This document shows, one piece after another, positions 49,557 through 54,692 of a stretch of 54,692 nucleotides of DNA (position 1 is the first letter of the stretch; every line of letters begins with the position of its first letter). Origin of the DNA: DSUN01 sp035527715 (GTDB lineage Bacteria; Planctomycetota; PUPC01; DSUN01). The notes under the pieces were generated by a model. It searched no databases. It saw nothing but the letters and a program-made list of their open reading frames with translations, and was not told the DNA's origin. The stretch covers positions 1 to 54,692 of the forward strand of contig DATKZY010000188.1 of the NCBI GenBank assembly GCA_035527715.1, read 5' to 3'. Made by a program: the position numbers and the translations under genes.

Positions 49557-50219
49557 TCAGGCCTTTGCCCGACGCCGCCTCAGCGCGCGCTTCAGCCGCG
49601 GGACGCCCAGAAGCCCGAACGCCACGGCTCCTGCCACAATCGCCAGATCGCCTGGATTCCCCGTGAGCGCGCCGGCGACCGTGACGAGCGGGGTCAATGC
49701 GACCCTCGTCGCCGCCCGGGCCCAGGGTCGGCGGGCGATCCAGTGCGCCAGCGGCGGGCTGGCCGTGTAGTAGAGCGACACGAAGCCCTGCCCCACCGGG
49801 CTGGTCATCAGGCACTGGTCGCGGAAGCGGCGGAGCTTCGCCACGTTGGGCTCCCAGGGCGTGCCATAGGCCGCCGTGGCCACAAAGCACTTGAAATCAC
49901 CGTAGTCGTGGTGACGGCGAGGACGCCAGTCGTCGTGGGGCCTCTGGGGGACATAGATCCACCCTCGGCCGCGGCACTTGTCGCAGACATGCCAGCGGTG
50001 GTCGTAGAAACGCTGGCCCCTGCCGCCGCAGTTGTCGCACATCCTCCACTCGTTGCGACTGCCCGGCGGCGGCAGCACTCTAGGCACCCCCACATGAGGA
50101 GGCGGAGGGCCACCTGGAGGGCCAAATGGGGGCTTGAATGGGGGGCCAGCCCCATGCGCCGCGCCGCTGAACAGGCCCACCGCCACAATCGCCCACGCAA
50201 GCAACGCTCTCCTGGCCAT
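49557..50219 (-). CDS. Exported CFI-box protein with DnaJ-type zinc ribbon
   Basis: 220 residues. A signal peptide (1-23) and a Pro-rich spacer precede CDNCGGRGQRFYDHRWHVCDKCRGRG, two CxxCxGxG units as in DnaJ. CFVATAAYGTPWEPNVAKLRRFRDQCL and LYYTASPPLAHWIARRP then match the CFI-box-type C-terminal domain. A membrane helix and an Arg-rich end follow (LVTVAGALTGNPGDLAIVAG, then RLKRALRRRRAKA), a sorting-tag-like arrangement. Function unknown. ATG at 50219; own promoter. Confidence 0.8.
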   Translation of the reverse strand: MARRALLAWAIVAVGLFSGAAHGAGPPFKPPFGPPGGPPPPHVGVPRVLPPPGSRNEWRMCDNCGGRGQRFYDHRWHVCDKCRGRGWIYVPQRPHDDWRPRRHHDYGDFKCFVATAAYGTPWEPNVAKLRRFRDQCLMTSPVGQGFVSLYYTASPPLAHWIARRPWARAATRVALTPLVTVAGALTGNPGDLAIVAGAVAFGLLGVPRLKRALRRRRAKA

Positions 50220-50320
50220 AGTCGGCTTCCTCTCAGTCTGTGGTGCCCGCTTGGCTTGACGCGGACCCCGGGGGCCATCGGGACCGCCGTGTGGATTCGC
50301 CCCTGCCGCTTGTACCCCTA

Positions 50321-50349
50321 GTGATACCAGGCCCTTCGCGATCTGTCAA
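50321..50349 (-). promoter_or_regulatory. Promoter of the CFI-box gene
   Basis: On the minus strand perfect TTGACA (50344-50349), 17-nt spacer, TATCAC (50321-50326), about 100 bp upstream of the ATG and directly after mtnA. Confidence 0.65.
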
Positions 50350-50367
50350 GGCGAACCGCGCCTCGGG

Positions 50368-51414
50368 TCATCCGACCAGGGCGCGGATGGCCGCCTCGTT
50401 GACGGGCGAGACGATGCCGCGCTCGGTGACGATCCCCGCGATGTAGCGGGCGGGCGTGACGTCGAAGGCGGGGTTGTAGACCTTCACTCCCTCGGGAGCG
50501 GTGCGGCGGCCGAAGCCCTCGGTCACCTCCTCGGCCTTCCGCTCCTCGATCGGGATCCCCTCCCCGCTCGGCAGCGACAGGTCGAAGGTCGAGACGGGCG
50601 CGGCGACGTAGAACGGCACGCCGTGCTCCTTCGCCAGGATGGCCACGCCGTAGGTGCCGATCTTGTTCGCCGTGTCGCCGTTCGCCGCGATGCGGTCGGC
50701 CCCCACGACCACCAGGTCCACCTTGCCCTGCCGCATGACGACGGCGGCCATATTGTCGCAGATCACCGTCACGTCAATCCCCGCCTGCATCAGCTCCCAG
50801 GCGGTGAGGCGCGCGCCTTGGAGGAGCGGCCGCGTCTCGTCGGCGAACACGCGGAAGCGCTTCCCCTGCTCGTGGGCGGCGAACATCACGGCGAGGGCCG
50901 TGCCGTAGTCGGCGGTGGCCAGACCGCCCGCGTTGCAGTGGGTGAGCACCCCGCCGCCATCGGGAACGAGTGGGGCGCCGTGGCGCCCGATCGCGCGGCA
51001 GACCGCCTTGTCCTCCTCGCAGATCGCCAGCGCCTCGTCGAGCAATCGCTCCTTGAGCTGCGGCACGGGCAGGCCGCGGTTCTCGTCGGCCACCCGCTTC
51101 ATGCGCTCGAGCGCCCAGAACAGGTTCACCGCCGTGGGGCGCGACGTGGCCAGGCAATCGGTGGCCTTCGCGAGCTCGCGGCGGAAGTCCTCGTAGGTTG
51201 GCGCCTGGGAGTTCTGGATGCCGATGACCGTGCCGAAGGCGGCGGCGACTCCGATGGCGGGCGCCCCGCGCACCCGCAGCACCTTGATCGCCTCCCACAT
51301 CGCCTCGACCGTGCGGCACTCGATCTGCTGGAACTCGGTGGGCAGGAGCGTCTGGTCAATCAGCCGCGCGCACCCCTCGACGCCGCCGAGCCATTCGATA
51401 GTAGGAACGGGCAT
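50368..51414 (-). CDS. mtnA: Methylthioribose-1-phosphate isomerase
   Basis: 348 residues of the eIF2B-like MtnA family in the methionine salvage pathway, converting MTR-1-P to MTRu-1-P. RGAPAIGVAAAFG, LTHCNAGGLATADYGTAL (with the active-site Cys) and VVVGADRIAANGDTANKIGT (with the catalytic Asp) are diagnostic. The chosen ATG at 51414 gives family length; the open frame runs on to 51735 without similarity. No other salvage gene is adjacent. Confidence 0.95.
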   Translation of the reverse strand: MPVPTIEWLGGVEGCARLIDQTLLPTEFQQIECRTVEAMWEAIKVLRVRGAPAIGVAAAFGTVIGIQNSQAPTYEDFRRELAKATDCLATSRPTAVNLFWALERMKRVADENRGLPVPQLKERLLDEALAICEEDKAVCRAIGRHGAPLVPDGGGVLTHCNAGGLATADYGTALAVMFAAHEQGKRFRVFADETRPLLQGARLTAWELMQAGIDVTVICDNMAAVVMRQGKVDLVVVGADRIAANGDTANKIGTYGVAILAKEHGVPFYVAAPVSTFDLSLPSGEGIPIEERKAEEVTEGFGRRTAPEGVKVYNPAFDVTPARYIAGIVTERGIVSPVNEAAIRALVG

Positions 51415-51599
51415 GGCAAGCCCCTGGCATCGGTTCTCGGTCTGAGCCCATCGGATCGCACACTCAGTTCTCGGCTCTATGGTAGCCGCTGCGGTGCGCG
51501 TCCGCAAGTGGCTTCTGTCGAGGGGGGCCTTTGGCCGCGGCGAGAGGCGCCCCGCCGGTCGCTCCGGCGAAACCAGAACCGCTCCGGGAGAGAATGTGC

Positions 51600-51627
51600 T
51601 TGACTTCTCGACGGCGTGCGCTACAAT
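51600..51627 (+). promoter_or_regulatory. Promoter of the PEP-CTERM gene
   Basis: TTGACT (51600-51605), 16-nt spacer, TACAAT (51622-51627), 62 bp upstream of the ATG. Confidence 0.65.
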
Positions 51628-51689
51628 CGTGACGCCCGCCAGGATAAGGGAGGCGCGTAGGGAGCGGACGCCGAGTTGAGGACTGCACC

Positions 51690-52322
51690 ATGGACCACAG
51701 GCCAAAGCGCGTACTCGCGGCGATGCTGGCAGCACTTTCCGTGTTGGGATACACGGGGACCGTCCTTGCAGTCCCCGCCTTTGAGGCGGTCCCAGACCCT
51801 GACTATGATTCGACGAATGACAACTGGAGCCTGGGTTTCCAGTTCACGACCAACCAACCGATCGTGGTCTCCGCACTCGGGTTCTATGACAATGGTCAGG
51901 ATGGCTTGGTCGAGTCGCACAGCGTGGGGATCTTTGACACGTCTGGGAGCCTCCTCGCCTCGGCGATTGTGGAGCCAAGCGACCCGCTGGACGGCCTGTT
52001 CAGATACCATCTCATAGATGCGCTCACGCTGCCGGCAGGCCAGGACTTCATTGCTGCGGCAGTCACCGGCACCGAGGAGTACTTCTGGGGGCCGCTATCC
52101 ATCGCCTGGGACCCCTCGATCACGTTTGTCATGGACCGATATGACCTCACGACCGGCGACAACCTGATCTTCCCGACAAGCGCCAGCGGGGCAGGACTAG
52201 TACGATGGTTCGGCCCTAACTTCCAGATCGGGGCCGCGGAGCAGGTGATTCCGGAGCCCCATTGCCTGGCCATCCTCGCCCTCGGCGGCCTGGGGCTATG
52301 GCGCCGGCGCCGCAAACGCTGA
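51690..52322 (+). CDS. PEP-CTERM sorting-domain protein
   Basis: 210 residues: a signal peptide (1-27, ending VLA), a beta-sandwich of about 150 residues (NWSLGFQFTTNQPIVVSALGFY, SVGIFDTSGSLLASAIVE), and a C-terminal tag IPEPHCLAILALGGLGLWRRRRKR. It is intact, unlike the two other PEP-CTERM genes of the window. The tag implies export and exosortase processing; the sandwich has no catalytic signature. Own promoter upstream. Confidence 0.88.
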   Translation: MDHRPKRVLAAMLAALSVLGYTGTVLAVPAFEAVPDPDYDSTNDNWSLGFQFTTNQPIVVSALGFYDNGQDGLVESHSVGIFDTSGSLLASAIVEPSDPLDGLFRYHLIDALTLPAGQDFIAAAVTGTEEYFWGPLSIAWDPSITFVMDRYDLTTGDNLIFPTSASGAGLVRWFGPNFQIGAAEQVIPEPHCLAILALGGLGLWRRRRKR

Positions 52323-52493
52323 TCCGCTTTGCGGCCGCGCCACTGCGGGCCCCTTCGGTTCCGCTCCATTCGTGCAGCAGACGTCGGTCGCCGCGACAGA
52401 GCGTCTGACTCTGTCGGTTGCCTTGTCTTGGCTCCCGTGTTAGAACGCCCGCGTCATCGTGTGGCTCCCCCCTCAATGGTAGGAGGCCGCCGG

Positions 52494-52622
52494 ATGCGAA
52501 GGGTTCGCGCCGTTGTCCTCGGGCTCATTGGCGCAGCGATCATGCTCACGGCCATCGGCCTGAGCTCCTGCGGCCCGCCGCCGCCCCCGCCGTCATCGCC
52601 GAAGGTCAAGGCCATCCCCTGA
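52494..52622 (+). CDS. 42-residue lipoprotein
   Basis: An Arg-rich n-region, a hydrophobic h-region (VVLGLIGAAIMLTAIG) and the lipobox LSSC, followed by a poly-Pro tail (CGPPPPPPSSPK). ATG at 52494 has a perfect AGGAGG 7 nt upstream. The mature peptide would have only about 18 residues. Function unknown. Confidence 0.65.
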   Translation: MRRVRAVVLGLIGAAIMLTAIGLSSCGPPPPPPSSPKVKAIP

Positions 52623-52645
52623 GAGGCCCCTGCCCCTCGACAATG

Positions 52646-53191
52646 CTATCGCTTGGGCAGCCGCAGGAACTCGGCGGCCAGGTCGCCCCGCATCTTCACG
52701 ATGTACTCCGCCAGCGACGCCAGGGCCGACGCGGTCGAGGCAAAGGCCAGGAACCACACCGCGTCGTACGACGCATCCGCCAGGGCGATGGGCACCAGGA
52801 GGTAGAGCATGAACGTCTTGAGCTTGCCGAACACGGCGATGGGCAACGGCTTGCCGCGCGTGGCTGCGACCGCCCGCAGGAACAGCACGATCAGCTCGCG
52901 CGACGTGATGAGCCAGGCCGCCCACGCGGGCGACCGCGCCGGCTCCATCGCGCTCAGCACGATCAGCATCGTGCACAGGAACACCTTGTCGCCCGTCATG
53001 TCGAGCAACGCGCCCAGCGGCTTTGCGTCGCCCGCGCGGCGGGCCAGCGGGCCGTCCACAAAATCGCTCACGCCCACCAGGATAGCCAGGAACACGGCCA
53101 GCGGCTGCGTGGCCTCGTCCCACGCCAGCATCGCCACCAGCGGCGTCAGCGCGTAGCGCGAGATGGAGATGAGGTTGTGCAGAGGGATCAT
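52646..53191 (-). CDS. CDP-alcohol phosphatidyltransferase
   Basis: 181 residues with about five membrane helices and the signature DGPLAR..G..LD..GD (D-G-x2-A-R-x8-G-x3-D-x3-D) that binds the CDP-diacylglycerol pyrophosphate. It is most similar in layout to PgsA (phosphatidylglycerophosphate synthase), but the acceptor alcohol cannot be told from sequence. ATG at 53191 lies 2 bp after the dtd stop, so the two are probably translationally coupled. Confidence 0.87.
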   Translation of the reverse strand: MIPLHNLISISRYALTPLVAMLAWDEATQPLAVFLAILVGVSDFVDGPLARRAGDAKPLGALLDMTGDKVFLCTMLIVLSAMEPARSPAWAAWLITSRELIVLFLRAVAATRGKPLPIAVFGKLKTFMLYLLVPIALADASYDAVWFLAFASTASALASLAEYIVKMRGDLAAEFLRLPKR

Positions 53192-53193
53192 CG

Positions 53194-53643
53194 TCAGGCT
53201 CGTGCCTCGCTTTCGATCACCAGCGTCACCGGCCCGTCGTTCACCAGCTCGACGGCCATCATCGCGCCGAAGATGCCTGTCTCGACGCGGTAGCCCTGCT
53301 GGCGGAGGCGCCCGCAGAAGAACTCGTAGAGCCTCGAGGCCTCGGCCGGCTCCGCGGCCTTCTCGAAGCTGGGGCGGCGGCCCTTCCGGCAGTCGCCGCA
53401 CAGCGTGAACTGCGATACGACGAGCATCGCCCCGCCCACGTCGCTCGCCGCGAGGTTCATCTTCCCCGCCGCATCGGCGAAGATACGGAGGCCGCCGATC
53501 TTCGCCGCAAGGAAATCCGCGTTGCGATCCGTGTCGCCCCGCTTCACCCCCAGCAGCACGAGCAGGCCGCGCCCGATCTCGCCCGTCACGCGGCCCTCGA
53601 CGGTCACAGAGGCTCGGCTGACGCGTTGGACGACTGCGATCAT
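53194..53643 (-). CDS. dtd: D-aminoacyl-tRNA deacylase
   Basis: 149 residues, full length. MIAVVQRVSRASVTV, the active-site SQFTLCGDCRKGRRPSF and NDGPVT motifs are all present. It hydrolyses D-amino acids from mischarged tRNA. ATG at 53643; first gene of a pair with the CDP-alcohol transferase. Confidence 0.96.
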   Translation of the reverse strand: MIAVVQRVSRASVTVEGRVTGEIGRGLLVLLGVKRGDTDRNADFLAAKIGGLRIFADAAGKMNLAASDVGGAMLVVSQFTLCGDCRKGRRPSFEKAAEPAEASRLYEFFCGRLRQQGYRVETGIFGAMMAVELVNDGPVTLVIESEARA

Positions 53644-53670
53644 CGGGGGCCTACCCCTGTCGAGGGGAGG

Positions 53671-53779
53671 GGAAGGTTGGATGAGTGGATGGGTGGATGA
53701 TTCTCAGAGGAAGAGGCCAGCCGCGCCACCTCCGATTCCCTCATCCATCCATTCATCCACCCATCCATTCATCCCCTCC
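53671..53779. repeat. ATGG-word palindromic element, copy 3
   Basis: Left arm 53671-53700 (GGATGAGTGGATGGGTGG) and right arm 53739-53779 (CATCCATCC..CCACCCATCC) are separated by a longer loop of about 38 nt than in copies 1 and 2. It begins 8 bp past the purE stop. Confidence 0.75.
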
Positions 53780-53786
53780 TGCAACA

Positions 53787-54305
53787 TCACGAGCCCGGGG
53801 CCAATCCCAGCCTCTTCCGCAGATCCTCCGAGGTTCGAAGCACCTTGGCGGCCATCTCCGCCTTGAAGTCCACCAGGCGCTGTCGGAGCGCGGGGTCGGA
53901 ACGAGCGAGGATCTGCGCGGCGAGGATGGCGGCGTTGAAGGCGCCGCTCTTCCCCGTGCCCATCGTGGCCACGGGCACGCCCTGCGGCATCTGCACCATC
54001 GAGAGCAGCGAGTCGAGCCCGCCCGCCAGATTCGTCTCCATCGGCACGCCGATGACCGGCAGCACCGTCTTGGCCGCGATCACGCCCGCGAGGTGTGCCG
54101 CCTTGCCTGCCCCGGCGATGATCGCCTCGGCCCCTTCCCCCTCGGCGCGCTGGGCGAAATCGGCCACCGCGTCGGGCGAGCGATGGGCCGACAGGACGTG
54201 GAGATCGTACCGGATGCCCAGCCTGGCGAGTTCTTCGAGCGTGGCGGTGATCACCGCCAGATCGCTCTCGCTCCCGATCACCACGGCCACCTTCTTCCCA
54301 GCCAT
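53787..54305 (-). CDS. purE: N5-carboxyaminoimidazole ribonucleotide mutase
   Basis: 172 residues. VVIGSESDLAV, VLSAHRSPDAV and AGAGKAAHLAGVIAAKT are class I PurE motifs (purine synthesis; N5-CAIR to CAIR). ATG at 54305 with AAAGGAAG upstream. The frame continues upstream into the CGTCGT-repeat, which is not coding. purK is not seen nearby. Confidence 0.95.
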   Translation of the reverse strand: MAGKKVAVVIGSESDLAVITATLEELARLGIRYDLHVLSAHRSPDAVADFAQRAEGEGAEAIIAGAGKAAHLAGVIAAKTVLPVIGVPMETNLAGGLDSLLSMVQMPQGVPVATMGTGKSGAFNAAILAAQILARSDPALRQRLVDFKAEMAAKVLRTSEDLRKRLGLAPGS

Positions 54306-54643
54306 GCGCGCTTCCTTTCCGCTGGCCCTCCGCCTTCCGAAGCGGAATATACCAGAAGCCCCCGCCCCGCGCAATCCGCTCCGCGGCGAACGAGTCTGAG
54401 CCCGAGACGGTGGATTGCCGGATCGGCATTCCAGGCCCTGAGCATGGCCCCCAGTTCTGGCGCCGGCCTCGCTCTTGAATCGTCGTCGTTGTCGTCGTCG
54501 TCCTCGTCGTCGAATGCGGGAGGGGGGAAAGCCCAGAGAATCGACGACGACGACGAGGACGACGACGAGCACGAGAAGACAGGAATGGAGGTGGTTACCA
54601 TAACTAGGGGCCATGCTCAGCCCCGGCCGGGCGAGCGCGGGGG
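54306..54643. repeat. Intergenic region with trinucleotide (GTC/GAC)n palindrome
   Basis: Left arm 54476-54514 is CGTCGTCGTTGTCGTCGTCG-like; right arm 54538-54575 is its complement (CGACGACGACGACGAGGACG-like); the loop of about 23 nt is purine-rich. A CCCCGGCCG..CGGCCGGGG hairpin (54621-54659) closes the region and overlaps the end of the next gene. No gene is seen. Confidence 0.75.
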
Positions 54644-54692
54644 CTATTGGCGGCCGGGGTCTCCGAGCAGGCGCTTCAGGTCGTCGAGATGC
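54644..54692 (-). CDS. Unidentified gene, C-terminal 15 residues only
   Basis: On the minus strand the last codons read HLDDLKRLLGDPGRQ then TAG (54644-54646). Helical composition, a hairpin right at the stop and the 3'-end repeat downstream all suggest a true gene end. The identity cannot be determined. Confidence 0.35.
   Translation of the reverse strand, partial: HLDDLKRLLGDPGRQ

Overview
The window looks like a GC-rich chromosomal segment from an uncultured bacterium of the Planctomycetota or a close PVC relative. This is an inference from content: three PEP-CTERM proteins, a giant Ser/Thr kinase fused to PD40, DUF1080 and beta-helix modules, a uroporphyrinogen-decarboxylase-like protein, CFI-box and zinc-ribbon proteins, and many short palindromic repeats. 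Promoters are easy to read and housekeeping-like (TTGAC-type -35, 16-17 nt spacer, TATAAT-type -10), which supports many of the chosen starts.

Layout. Bases 1-870 hold an ISAzo13-type transposase fragment and a beheaded TIR-domain gene. Bases 870-6900 carry class II aldolase, a HIT protein, a PEP-CTERM remnant, a minus-strand run (TPR membrane protein, corrinoid protein with a histone-H1-like Lys/Ala tail, RluD-type pseudouridine synthase), tRNA-Arg(CCU) and apt. Bases 6900-10200 are mobile: two MITE-like copies (about 310 bp, inverted ends), a beta-propeller gene whose stop codon comes from one copy, an integrase fragment and a frameshifted PEP-CTERM gene. Bases 10400-23960 hold a sigma-70 factor, a 2H phosphoesterase, a long MDR dehydrogenase, a UVR-motif protein, a URO-D-like protein, the 1633-residue kinase, a GH5-like glycosidase and a small zinc ribbon.

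Bases 24300-36210 form a tight co-directional operon: ABC-2 permease, three SPFH (HflK/HflC-like) proteins, a CPC-type P1B metal ATPase, an ABC ATPase with a repeated VIERL tail, a second ABC permease and an unknown membrane-anchored protein. Four of the seven junctions overlap. Bases 36270-41133 form a second operon with its own promoter: [NiFe]-hydrogenase small and large subunits without a Tat signal, a maturation protease, MetV and MetF. This suggests coupling of H2 oxidation to methylene-tetrahydrofolate reduction. With folD and the corrinoid protein nearby, one-carbon metabolism is a theme of the window.

Bases 41134-54692 contain a TIR-TM-TPR protein with twelve 48-residue repeats, a coiled-coil exported protein, pyrKD, folD, a CFI-box protein, mtnA, a PEP-CTERM protein, a 42-residue lipoprotein, a CDP-alcohol phosphatidyltransferase, dtd and purE.

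Throughout the window lie short tandem words with periods of mostly 7 or 9 nt (also 3 and 4). They are often arranged as back-to-back palindromes on or just after stop codons. One nonamer word also sits in frame inside pyrK. This repeat system, the SPFH/ABC/P1B operon, the hydrogenase-MetVF operon and the K/A-tailed corrinoid protein are the strongest candidates for undescribed biology.
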